NCBI RefSeq assembly: GCF_001625215.2
Contig: NC_030383.2
Location: 10,552,779 to 10,616,778 of the forward strand
DNA from: Daucus carota subsp. sativus
Taxonomy: Eukaryota; Streptophyta; Magnoliopsida; Apiales; Apiaceae
DNA length: 64,000 nucleotides
Direction: 5' to 3'
Position 1 is the stretch's first letter; each line of letters begins with the position of its first letter. Shown here one piece after another: positions 36,399 through 47,292 of this stretch. Made by a program: the position numbers and the translations under genes. Under the pieces are notes generated by a model. The model was not told the DNA's origin. It did no database searches and was given only the letters and a program-made list of their open reading frames with translations.

Positions 36399-37881
36399 AT
36401 GGCACAACTTCCTCCAAAAGTTCCCAACATGGCACCAAACTTGGCTGGTCTTTCTTCTTACTCTCACCACCAAAAATTGCCTTCCATGGAAAATTTGAAT
36501 AGCTTGCAGTCACATCCATGGGTTGATGACTACCTCAACTTCTCCTCCTCCACAAAGCGTAGGTCCCACAGAAGGTCTGCCAGCGACTCGATTGCATTTC
36601 TTGAGCAGGTGAGTGTGGACCACGAAGAAGAATGCAAAGTGAGACCCTTGGCGCCAGGGTTCAGGACCAGTCATGCTGCTGCTGCTCAAGAGTTTGATCA
36701 ATTTGATGAGGAGCAATTTATGGCCATGTTTACTGATGATGAGGCCGTGGATCTCACTGTAATTTGTTCTAGCCCTTCTTCACCTTCTCATCATAATTGC
36801 AATATTGAAGATGATCAGCAGATGCAGCTAGGAAATGGATTTAGGTCTGGAAGTACTTTGGATGGCCAGAATGCTGCTGGTGATGGTGTTGCGACTATAG
36901 ACAATTACAATGATAGGAATTTCGATTCCAGACGAGTTAAAAGGTCTGCATCAAATTTACTATATATATATGTGCAATTATGAAACTCCTATTTATTTCC
37001 CTTAAATTTTCAAAGACATCAACTACAAATTATGTAGAATCATACTATCTTTAGTGGGAAATTTTAATTACTACTCAAACTATACATGATTCACTTCAGC
37101 CCCTCTACTAAAATCTTCTGGTTCCAGGAGAGTTGGAAACTCATAGTACAAAATTAGTCAGGTTTACAAAAGGTCCCAAGTCTCTAAGAACATGCTAAGG
37201 CTTTAGGAAAAAAGGTACTAACTATTTGTCACATTTTTGACTCTGGACTAGAATCTTGGCCAACAGACAATCTGCACAACGATCACGGGTGAGGAAATTG
37301 CAATATATATCTGAACTAGAACACGGTGTCAACTCATTACAGGTATGTAAATGAAAAGATTATGCACATGTATCTGCTTCCTCCGTGATTCATAGAACTA
37401 GAATGTTTAGTTTCATGCTTTGTCAAACCTAATAGTTTGAGTTTAATTTTGGAATCAAAGGCTGAGATCTCGGTGCTGTCACCACGCGTGGCATTCCTAG
37501 ACCATCAGCGGCTGGTGTTGAATGTGGATAACAGTGTTCTGAGACAAAGAATTGCAGCTCTCTCCCAAGACAAGATTTTCAAAGATGGTAATAATCATAA
37601 CTCTCATACACAATTCCTCTCATTTAGGATTATTGTCGACATAAGATCCTAGACATGTGATATTAATATATGTCGAATTCACGTTTGCAGGTCATCAAGA
37701 AGCATTGAAAATGGAAATAGAGAGACTGAGACAAGTGTTTAATTACCAGCAGAGTGTAAAGAAGACAGATGATGATGACACAACACTACCCTTAGCTGAA
37801 TCATTAGTACAAACATCACCAGAGAAGGTCACTAAGCATCCAAACTGCTCTTCTTTCAATGATCAAATTATGATAAGATAG
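36399..37881 (+). CDS. Group-E bZIP transcription factor (bZIP34/61-like), 317 aa
   Basis: Four exons, 36399-36943, 37252-37342, 37461-37587 and 37691-37881, sum to 954 nt in frame. The N-terminal half is Ser/His/Asp-rich (SHRRSASDSIAFLEQ, DEEQFMAMF). The basic region (VKRILANRQSAQRSRVRKLQ) has the canonical N-x7-R and spans the first intron. The zipper (ISELEHGVNSLQAEISVLSPRVAFLDHQRL, here split in the text at SLQ-AEI) has the mid-zipper proline (SVLSPRV) characteristic of group-E plant bZIPs, whose best-known member, Arabidopsis bZIP34, acts in pollen. A second leucine-rich helix (ALKMEIERLRQVF) follows in exon 4. The acceptor of exon 3 (ATCAAAG|GCT) is unusually poor in pyrimidines. Confidence 0.93.
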
Positions 37882-38633
37882 GATCAATTAGCTCATCACT
37901 TACTTTTTAATATTCCGCCGTAAGTTGCAGACTAAAAGCTGATTAGAGTTTTATGATTTACCATAGGCTTCAAGTGTTAAAAGGACTTGATATGTGTATC
38001 TTGTTTGTAAACAGAGGCTAGTATTATCAATCGATTTTTTTTTCATTCAACGAAATAATATAACAGAAAGCATTACGACTATATAACAACAACTATCAGC
38101 GTAGAATATCACCAATACTGCGTTATTTTGGAATTGAATAGCCTTCATACGGTTATAGAATTTTGATTTTTTTTTGAAAACAAGTTATAAAACTATAATT
38201 TATATACACCTTAAAATACTTGCAAGCCTGAAGAAAAACTGTAAAAAGGAAAATGATGGAGAAATGATAATAATGGAGAAAGTATTAATAATTGAATATA
38301 ATAATGACTATTTTATTTGCTATTAAATACAACACATTAGACTTAAGAATCATTATTTATATAAATATTTTTCTTTATATTCTTAAAATAAGACTGAGAA
38401 AACGATAGTAATAGACCTGGTGCATGTAAATGTTTAAAGCAGCAATCTGCAAATACCTTACAACGCACAAACTCGCTGGCGAATATAATTTATTGTATTG
38501 GACGAGAGTTTCGTGGAATTTGCTTGAATTTAAGAATCAGTTTCTACTCCTCCAAGAACTTGTCTTGTGTGTTATTGTAAGAACCAGTAAACTTGAGAAC
38601 CAACTAGAAATATATAAGTTATAACTCTGCATT
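37882..38633. other. Spacer between bZIP gene and CACTA element
   Basis: bZIP 3' region and AT-rich DNA. No additional gene is supported. Confidence 0.5.
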
Positions 38634-38649
38634 ACGCACTACAAAAAAA

Positions 38650-39080
38650 CAGGACAAAACCGACCGGATAAAACCGACCGCCAAAAAAAAGCGTCGATTT
38701 AAAACCGACCGGACTAAATCGGTCGGTTACGTCGCAGAGCGACGTCGTTTTGCCTTGCTGGCAAGGCCAGGCATTTTATAACCGACCGGGACAACAGTGG
38801 TCGGGTTTACGGCTGACGTGTACAATGCTTAACCGACCACAGCATCGGTCGGTTATGTGTTTTTAAAGAATTTAATTGATTTTTAAATAAACTATGAGTT
38901 TAAACGACGACGTGTGATCGCGAAAACGAAAACCGACCGCCAGCGGTCGGTTTTATCCTTATATATTCATATAATTTTTTTTATTTATGTGGAAAATGGA
39001 TAACATAAACTCGTCAGGGAAGGGGTTACGACGCCGTTTTTGTATAAATATCATAACCGACCGGCACCGGTCGGTTTTAA
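38650..39080. repeat. Left subterminal AACCGACCG motif array
   Basis: Many copies of AACCGACC(G/A) and its complement CGGTCGGTT occur, several as head-to-head pairs such as AAACCGACCG...CGGTCGGTT. By analogy with En/Spm these are TnpA-binding subterminal repeats. Each contains a CpG, as in the methylation-sensitive Spm sites. The array runs up to a TC-rich leader (39105-39200) that looks like the start of a + strand transcript with a possible donor at ATTGAAAG|GTATAT (39302). Confidence 0.85.
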
Positions 39081-39669
39081 CTCGTAATTTTGATTAATAT
39101 GATTCTCCCCCACCAGTCTATCTTTCTTTTTCCCCAACTTATTTTCTTCCTCTTCTCTTCCCAAAAATCTCTCTCTACTCCCCTCTCTCTGTGTCTCTGC
39201 CAACTAATCTCTATGCACATGAAGAATATGGATTTTAAACTCCGTTCGGTCTCGATTGGATTTTGGATATCAATCTCAATTAGGGTTCAATCTCAATTGA
39301 AAGGTATATCGATCTCTCCCTCAGTTTCTCTTTAGCATTTTGTGTATGTATATATATATGTGTTTTTGTATGTATGTATATATATGTTTCTTTATGTATA
39401 TGATTTTGAATTTGAGTTTGATTTTGAATTTGAGTTTGATTTTGATTTTGATTTTAGTTTCTCTTTAATTGTGAATGTTCTTTGAATTCGATTTTTAGTC
39501 GAGTTTGTAAGCATGAATGCATGATAATGAAGAAGGAGTCCGTTTTTGAAGCAAAATATATAATCATTTCATTCATATTCATAATTTATAAGAACACCCA
39601 TAAACATATATATTTATAAATACTTAAATAAAATTCATAATAAAACACTTGAAAACAACTGTAACAACT

Positions 39670-39984
39670 TCAAATCCCCGAAGGGCCCGCCTTGCCTTTG
39701 CCTTTGCCCGCCTTGTCCTCCTTGTCCTCGTCCTTCTTTTGTTGCTTCAACTTCGCGGTCATCATCCCCGCGAAGCGAATCAACCACTCTTGCTTGCGTA
39801 GCGCTGCCCGCCTTTCTTCCTCTAACCGCTCCTGTTCGAGATAGTGATCCATTTGCATGAACATGATTGGGATTCTATAATCCCAATCCATTTCCACCCA
39901 AATGTCATCGGGGATGTCGAGAATGCCATAGGAGACTCCATCGATTGTGACGGTGTTGTTGTTGTAGTTGATTGTGACTGCCAT
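39670..39984 (-). CDS. Small minus-strand CACTA protein, 104 aa, unknown
   Basis: The frame runs from the ATG at 39984 (MAVTINYNNNTVTIDGVSYG) to 39670. It begins with a short beta-type segment and continues with PDDIWVEMDWDYRIPIMFMQ and a strongly charged helix (EQERLEEERRAALRKQEW). It ends in a lysine-rich tail (DKEDKAGKGKGKAGPSG) whose GKGKGKA run resembles the N-terminus of the TnpA-like protein. A TATA box (TATAAAAA on the minus strand, 40048-40041) lies about 60 bp upstream. An in-frame ATG at 40065 would add 27 residues but precedes a usual TSS distance. I do not recognise the protein. Confidence 0.6.
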   Translation of the reverse strand: MAVTINYNNNTVTIDGVSYGILDIPDDIWVEMDWDYRIPIMFMQMDHYLEQERLEEERRAALRKQEWLIRFAGMMTAKLKQQKKDEDKEDKAGKGKGKAGPSGI

Positions 39985-40040
39985 TGTAATTTTGATTGTG
40001 ATTGTAGTAGTTGTAGTTAATTTGTGGTAGATTAGAGCCC

Positions 40041-40048
40041 TTTTTATA
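40041..40048 (-). promoter_or_regulatory. TATA box of the small minus-strand CACTA gene
   Basis: TATAAAAA on the minus strand (within GTGCTATAAAAAGGGC), about 57-64 bp upstream of the ATG at 39984. This spacing allows a short 5' leader. Confidence 0.55.
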
Positions 40049-40409
40049 GCACAAGTGTTAAGCAACTAAAAAGTCTCTACATTGAATTGTATTAGTGTTA
40101 CAATCCCAAGAGTCACCCTTCCATTACCTTGTATTGAATTCTATGAGTTACACTCCCAATATTCATACCCCTTGATTGCTTAGGAATTTGATAGGATTTT
40201 GAAATTTAAATATTATTAAGATTAATTTTATTTGATTTTGGACTTTGAATTTGATTTACTCATCTATTTTATTTGATTTTGAGTTTGATTTGATTTTGAT
40301 ATATTTTTTTGAGTTTGATTTTATAAAGCGTGTGAGTTTAATTTGTTGTTCGCATAAATTTTAATTTGAAATATTTTGAAGATTAAACAATTTTTTAGGG
40401 AGTTATCAA

Positions 40410-40493
40410 TGACGGGACTGGTTTTTATCAGACGACTTGTGAATAAATGGTTGCGTTTGTTATGAGTTTTCTGATATAAAACCAGTTCCGTCA
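40410..40493. repeat. Perfectly placed hairpin inside the CACTA element
   Basis: The arms TGACGGGACTGGTTTTTATCAGA (40410-40432, shown here as one motif with key core GGGACTGGTTTT) and TCTGATATAAAACCAGT-TCCGTCA (40470-40493) are inverted repeats with two or three mismatches and a loop of about 37 nt. It lies about 30 bp before the internal motif array. Confidence 0.75.
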
Positions 40494-40521
40494 AATTATT
40501 TTTTTTAAAAATTTAAGCGAC

Positions 40522-41105
40522 AAAACCGACCGACTAAAGTCATAACCGACCGAGGTTACCATTGCCGTAACTCAGTAAACCGACCGATTGGGTCATAACC
40601 GACCGTTTATAGCATAATCAAGTGCAGAAAACCGACCGATATGGTGGTCGGTTTTGTTCTTATTAGTTTTATTTATCGATTTATTTGGCTAAGTCTTGAG
40701 AATGCTCTGCGGCACCGAAGAACGACGTCGTTTGCATACTATAAAACCGACCGACCTCGGTCGGTTTTGATTATTTTATTTTTATTTCTTGATTTATTTT
40801 GGCTAAGTGCTAAGACGACGTCGTTTGTGCAAAATAAAACCGACCGAATTGGTGGTCGCTTTTGGGCGGTCGGTTTAATATGGTCGGTTTTAAATGCTGG
40901 GAAAGTAGCGTTCTGCTCGTTAACCGACCAGAAACGGACGTTCGTTTTATTTTGCAACATAACCGACCACCCGGTGGTCGGTTTTGACCCCCATTGTATA
41001 TTTTATTATTTAAAAAACGGCGGGTAGGTGCGTTTTAGCAGTGATACGACATCGTTTTGTTTAAATAGACATAACCGACCGTTTATTTTTGATAGTCGGT
41101 CGGTT
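40522..41105. repeat. Internal AACCGACCG array upstream of the TNP2 gene
   Basis: This is a second dense block of AACCGACCG/CGGTCGGTT motifs, about 1.9-2.5 kb inside the element and ending about 320 bp before the TNP2 start codon. It is mixed with copies of (A)ACGACGTCGTTT (about 40720 and 40812, with an ACGACATCGTTT variant at about 41044). The position suggests a promoter role for the gene that follows. Confidence 0.85.
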
Positions 41106-41429
41106 TTGTGTGAGCTAAAAAGTTAAAAACTACTCTCCACTTTCATTATACAACAAAGCTTGGAAATTATCAAATATCAAAAGAAGAAGAAGGAGAAGAA
41201 GAAAAAGAAGGAGAAGAAGAAAAAGAAGAACAAGAAAGGAAGGAATCAATTATCAAAAACAAAGTAAGCTACTCTTCTTAATTATGATCACATTGTGATT
41301 TTTATTTATTTTGTTGAGAATAATTTGTATGAATGTTGTTTATATAAATTTCTTGGATAATTTGTAATGTGTATATGTTTTATGTTATGTTAATACATAC
41401 GTGCGTGGTGTGTATATATATTTATGTAG

Positions 41430-44400
41430 ATGACAAATCTTGATCGAAGTTGGATTAGTAACCGGTTGCAACGAGATAAAATTACTCTTAATTTAGAATA
41501 TAGGGAAGGTGTAGAGGAATTTTTGAATTTTGCAAGCTTGAAAATGGAGGGAGGTATGATGAAATGTCCTTGCAAGCTTTGTAAAAATTTGAATTGGTTA
41601 GGGGTAGATGATGTTCGGTTTCATTTGATATCCGAGGGTATGATGGAGAGTTATACGGTATGGACTTCGCACGGAGAGGTTTCGCAAAAAAATAAAAAGC
41701 GAAAATCATGTGAAACGCGAGAATGTCGTAGGGTAGTAGATGATCATGTTGATATCAACTCCATGTTACATGATTTTGCCGGTTCGAATCATGAATTTTA
41801 TGATACCACGGGTACTACTAATGTTGAAGAAGCTCCTAATGATAGTGCTAAAGAATTTTATAAGGCGATTGTTGAAAATGGTGCTCCTATTTATCCCGGT
41901 TGCACAAAATTTACAAGATTAAGTTTTACCGCAAAATTGTTGGAGTTCAAAAATGCGTCTAATTGTAGTGACAAAGCCTTCAACAGTTTGATTAAGATCA
42001 TTATGGACGTGTTACCAAAAAAGCACACATTACCCGAGTCTTATTATGAGATGAAAAAGGTTATGAAAAGTTTAAGGGTGGAATATGAAAAAATTGATGT
42101 GTGCGAGAATGATTGTATGCTATTTTATGGAGATGACAAAGATAAAATTGTGTGTGATATATGTAGTTGTAATCGATATTTGGATAAATCAAGGAAAAAT
42201 GGTAAGAAAATTCCGAGAAAGATTTTAAGACATTTTCCTTTGATTCCCCGACTGCAACGCTTATATATGTCGGCACATACATCCAACCACATGAGGTATT
42301 ACAAAAATCGAGAGGTCAATGAAAAAGAAATTTCTCACCCTGCGGATGGAGACGAATGGAAGAATTTTGACCTCCGATATCCATCATTTGCTCAAGAAAT
42401 TCGTAATGTAAGACTTGGTTTTGCGACCGATGGTTTCAACCCGTTTGGGAATACGGGTAACAAAACATATAGTGTATGGCCCGTGGTAATTGTTGTGTAT
42501 AATCTTCCGCCGTCCATGTGTATGAAGAGACCGTATATGTTTTTGACGGATATTATACCGGGTCCGGAGAGTATTGGGAAAAATATTAATATATATCTTA
42601 GACCTCTCATTGATGAATTGAAGACATTATGGTATACCGGAGTGCAAACATATGACCAATCTCTAAAACAAAATTTTACCATGAGAGCGGCTCTTATGTG
42701 GACAATCAGTGATTTTCCTGCCATGAGTATGGTAAGTGGTTGGTCGGGGAAAGGAAAGCTTGCATGTCCAGTGTGTTTGGGAAGTGTGCAGGGGTTTCAG
42801 TTAAAACATTCTGGGAAATGTTCTTTTCATGGCACTAACCGAATTTTTCTTGAACCTAATGATCCATTGCGTAAGAAGAGTAGCTTGTTTGACCATTCGG
42901 AAAAAAGGTTGTGGCGTGGACGCTTATCCGGGGAGGAAGTTAAAACTTGGATTGATAGCATAGACTTTCCACCACCCGGAAAGACTAACAAAAAGAAAAG
43001 AAGTGATGGATATGGGGTTGAGCATCATTGGACTCATGCCCCGATGTTCTATGATCTCCCTTATTGGTCTTCACATAGTTTGCGACATTCCATTGATATC
43101 ATGCATACCGAAAAAAATGTGTTTGAGAACATATTTTTTACCATTGTTGGGGGCAAGAAGTCAAAAGATCACCACAAGGCAAGGTCGGATTGCAAACACT
43201 TCGGTGTGTTGCCTCATTTGTGGATTGATGAAAATGGCAAAAAACCAAAAGCTCCGTACTCTCTTAGTAGAAAACAACTCAAACTTCTATGTCAGTGGAT
43301 TGAGTCGTTGAAACTTCCAGACGGTTATGTCTCAAATATATCTCGTTGTTGCAATGCTAAGGAGTGTAAGTTTTTTGGATTTAAATCGCATGATTGTCAT
43401 ATTTTCCTTCAAAAATTGTTGCCTCTATCAATTCGCGAGCTTCTACCGGGACCAATTGTGGATGCCTTGACAATGATTTCCAATTTTTTTCAAGAATTAT
43501 GTTCATCTGTGATTACGAGATCCGACTTGGATCTAATGACGAAATCGGTTATTAGAGCTTTGTGTTTATTGGAAACAATTTTTCCTCAGACTTGGTTTGA
43601 TTCGATGGAGCATTTGGTAATACATTTAGCAGAAGAAATTAGACTAGCGGGACCCGCTTATTGGCATTGGATGTATCCAATTGAACGGTTATTAGGGAAA
43701 TTTAAACAAAAGGTTGGTAATAAAGCGCGAGTCGAGGGTTCAATTGCCGAACGTTATATGGAAGAGGAGATTCTTAATTTTTGTTCCTTCTACTTTGCCA
43801 CGGACTCAATTCATAATAAAATACGTCGCAATGAAGCTCGTTTTGATGGTGATGGCTCCGAAAAATTAGAAGTTTTTGAATATCCAATTGAATGTCTTGG
43901 TAAAGAGGGAAGTCGTTATTTGACCGATAAAGAGCGAAAGTTAGCAGAAGAATATGTACTTCTAAACTCTCCAGAAATTCAACCTTATCTAAGGTATCAT
44001 TTATAATTTTTTAGGTTTATTTAAATTTATTTAAATTCATTTTAATTTATTATAATTTATTGATAATTTATTTTAATTTATTTATTATAATTTATTTCAG
44101 GCGGTTTACAGATCGTGTTATGAGTCAACGTCCGGAGACAACACCTCAACAATTAGATTGTTACATAAAGACCCGATTTAAAGATTGGTTATTGAAAAAG
44201 GTATATATTGTTTTTTCAATTTCTTTTGAAATTTGAATATATTTCATCAATATAATTTTAATATTTTTAGGTTGGACGAAATGATGTAAACCGACCTCTT
44301 CTTCAATATTTGTTTGAGGGACCGGCTATGCGGGTAATGACATTTGAGACTTGTAAAGTCAATGGATACAAATTTTGTACGAGAACATCTTCCGGTTCCG

Positions 44401-44990
44401 GTGTCATTGTTAAGGGCACTTCACATGATAACAATAGTGATTATTATGGACAATTGGAGGAAATTGTCAAGCTTATTTATCGAGGAGGAAATTATGTATA
44501 TTTATTCAAATGTATATGGTTTGATAGTGTCGGAAATGGTGTTGTGATTGATAAAAATAGGGTCGTGACCGTGGATATTACTTCAAGATTGAAGTCGGAT
44601 GAGATTTTTATTTTGGCTAGTCAAGCTTCCCAGGTTTACTATGCTCCCAGTGTATTGAATCCACATGGCAAATATTTTACGGTCGTCAAGTCTAAAAGTC
44701 GTCCGATAAGCGAATCTATCAAAATATCAAATGATATTGAAGAAGCTTATCAAGAAGATAGATCAAATGCTACTAGTGCATTCTCTATATTTGTTGATTT
44801 TGCACAATATGGTTCCTTACCGTTCGTTCGACATGAAGAAGATGAACAAGAAGAAGAAGACAAAGATGAAGAAGAGGATGATGATGAAGAAGAAGAAGAA
44901 GAAGAAGAAGAAGAAGAAGAAGAAGAAGAAGAAGAAGACAAAGATGAAGAAGAGGATGATTATGATGATGGATTTGATGAAATTGATTAA
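41430..44990 (+). CDS. CACTA TNP2-type transposase, 1127 aa
   Basis: Three exons, 41430-43993, 44101-44200 and 44271-44990, give 3384 nt. Domains in order: Transpos_assoc (5-80, RSWISNRL...CPCKLCKN), TNP2/Transposase_21 core (about 285-560, with MRYYKNREVNEKEISHPADG, RLGFATDGFNPFGN, MRAALMWTISDFPAMS, SLRHSIDIMHTEKNVFENI), DUF4218 (about 665-770, with FPQTWFDSMEHLVIHLAEEI and PIERLLGKFKQKVGNKA) and DUF4216 (about 950-1015, YVYLFKCIWFDSVGNGVVID). The last about 60 residues are almost all Glu/Asp, encoded by a (GAA)n tract. A 5'UTR intron is likely (AACAAA|GTAAGC at 41262 to TGTAG|ATG), so the ATG at 41430 follows the acceptor directly. This is the TnpD-like catalytic subunit. No internal stop or frameshift was seen. 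Confidence 0.95.
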
Positions 44991-45163
44991 TATAATTGAA
45001 TATTTTATGATGTTGTTGAATTATTGATTATTAATTTGTTAGTTTCATGAAATTATTGATTATTGATTTGTTAGTTTGTTGGATGGTTGTTGGTTTTGTC
45101 GCAGGTAAAGGCAGAGAAAGGAAACAACAAAACCTTGTTTTTTTTGTTAAAATACGCAGAAAA

Positions 45164-45350
45164 CCGACCGACTAGTCACATAACCGACCGCTTTTACCAT
45201 TCAATACGCAGAAAACCGACCGAACTGCTATATAACCGACCACGGTTACCATTCGGTAAAGCAGAAAACCGACCGATTGCAAATATAACCGACCACGGTT
45301 ACCATTCGGTAAAGCAGAAAACCGACCGATTGCAAATATAACCGACCGAC
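45164..45350. repeat. Internal AACCGACCG array with exact 53-bp duplication
   Basis: This motif block follows the TNP2 gene. It includes two head-to-tail copies of a 53-bp unit beginning ACCATTCGGTAAAGCAGAAA (about 45247-45299 and from 45300). Each unit holds two GACC motifs. Confidence 0.85.
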
Positions 45351-45355
45351 TTTCC

Positions 45356-46081
45356 CTATATATTTTTAAAAAATCCGGTTCGCCTAATTTTCACGTTACG
45401 AAGTCACACATGTTAATTATAAACTTGACTAAGATGTTTTAAATTTTTAGACAATTCAAAAAACATTTTTATATGTACGGATCCCCTAAACAGAAGACTA
45501 ATCATATACCAGAAGTCTTATTTTGAATTACCTCGTTCACTCTTAATTATTCAAAAATTAGATGTTTTATTATTTAAACGATCCAACCGTACGGATGTTA
45601 ATAAAATAATCTCATCAACGTTGAGACAAAATTTCAGATGATTTCGATGAATCGAAATACACCTTTATAACCTTTTTATTGTGAAAATATACATAAATAA
45701 AATTTTAAATTAAGAAAATATTTTTAAAAAACCCGGTTCGACTAAATTTCACGTTACGAAGTCACACATGTTAATTATAAACTTGACTAAGATGTTTTAA
45801 TTTTTTAGACCTTTTAAAAAATATTCTTATATGTATGGATCCCCTAAACAGAAGACTAATCATATACCAGAAGTCTTATTTTGAATTATCTCGTTCACTC
45901 TTAATTATTCAAAAATTGATGTTTTATTATTTAAACGATCCAACCGTACGGATGTTAATAAAATAATCTCATCAACGTCGACACAAAAATTCAGATGATT
46001 TCGATGAATCGAAATACACTTTTATAACGTTTTTATAATAATACTTTATATAAACAAAATATTAAATTAATAAAATATTTT
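45356..46081. repeat. Two-copy direct repeat of about 362 bp
   Basis: 45356-45716 and 45719-46081 are adjacent direct copies with only scattered differences. They share long runs such as TCACGTTACGAAGTCACACA, GATCCCCTAAACAGAAGACT and AACGATCCAACCGTACGGAT. They lie between two AACCGACCG blocks upstream of the TnpA-like gene. No coding frame was found. Confidence 0.92.
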
Positions 46082-46089
46082 CCCAAAAA

Positions 46090-46273
46090 CACAAAACCGA
46101 CCGACTATACAGTAAAACCGACCGACCTTGAAAAATTACGCGGAAAATGAATTTTTTCGTGAAAAATTAAAACACCCGCGCGACAGAAACGACGTCGTTT
46201 GATGGTACTGCACAGATTTCCAGGTCAAAACCGACCGGATTGCCGGTCGGTTTTGGTGCGTCAGTATATAAAC
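46090..46273 (+). promoter_or_regulatory. Predicted promoter of the TnpA-like gene
   Basis: AACCGACCG motifs (46096-46130 and 46225-46255) and an ACGACGTCGTTT palindrome (46189-46200) lie immediately upstream of TATATAAAC (46265-46273), followed by a TC-rich leader. The arrangement matches a core promoter loaded with the element's own terminal motif. Confidence 0.65.
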
Positions 46274-47292
46274 AAAAAAAAGCCCCCCTTTCCTCTTTTA
46301 TTCTCACACGAACGACAGTACTCTGCACCCCTTTCCTCTCCAAACTCTTTCAAACTCCAAACTCGAATCAAACCCTCTCCTAACTCTTTCAAGGCAAGAA
46401 TCAAGTGCAATGGCGGCAAGAATCAAGAATCGGAAACCCTCTCCAAAATCCTCTTCAATGGTAGAATCCGAAACCCTCTCCTAACTTTTAATTTGTGTTA
46501 GTATAGAGCTTAAATTTGTGTTAGTATAGAGCTCTATTGAACTTCAATTTGTTTGATTTGTTTAGTTTTCAAGCTTTTATATGTATGCATTGTATGTATA
46601 TAAAATTTGTATATGTTAGTTTGGAAATATACATGCAAGTTCTTGTCGTCGGTTATGTCATGAGAATGAAAACAATAGGTTTTAGTTTGTGTATGTTAGT
46701 TTTGGTTTGTATATGTTTTAGTTTTAGTTTGTATATGTTAGTTTTAGTTTGTATATGACCGTTTTGGTTTGTATATGTTAATTTGTATATGTTAGTTTGG
46801 AAATCTCTGTTTTTTATTTGTTTTTATATTTTTGTAATTTTTAGTTTGTACTCACATTCATAAGGAGGGCTTGGAATTTGGTTTTGTGTTTGTATTAAGG
46901 GGTTGTGGTTTGCATTTGGCATTTTGATATAATTAAGGTGTTGTGGTTTGCATAATTGGTTGTGAATGAAATTTATGTGATATAATTAAGGGGTTGTGGT
47001 TTGTATTTTGGCATTTTGATTTATAAGGGGTTGTGGTTTCATTCATTTTGGCGTTTATATGTTCAAAAATGAGTCGATTCATAAGGTGTTGTGGCTTGCA
47101 TAATTGGTTGTGAATGAAATTTATGTGATATAATTAAGGGGTTGTGGTTTGCATTTTGATTCATAAAGGGGTTGTAGTTTCCATTTAAAGTCGATTATTT
47201 TTTTATTCATATTCTAACCAATGGTGTTTATGGTGTTTGATTAGGGCACCTTGTGGTGGTTTGTCATCCTTGTGGTGATGATCATTGCCTTA

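Noticed and set aside
46199-46501. Frame over the TnpA-like promoter and leader
   Set aside because: Crosses the TATA box and motif array; more likely leader than a separate protein.
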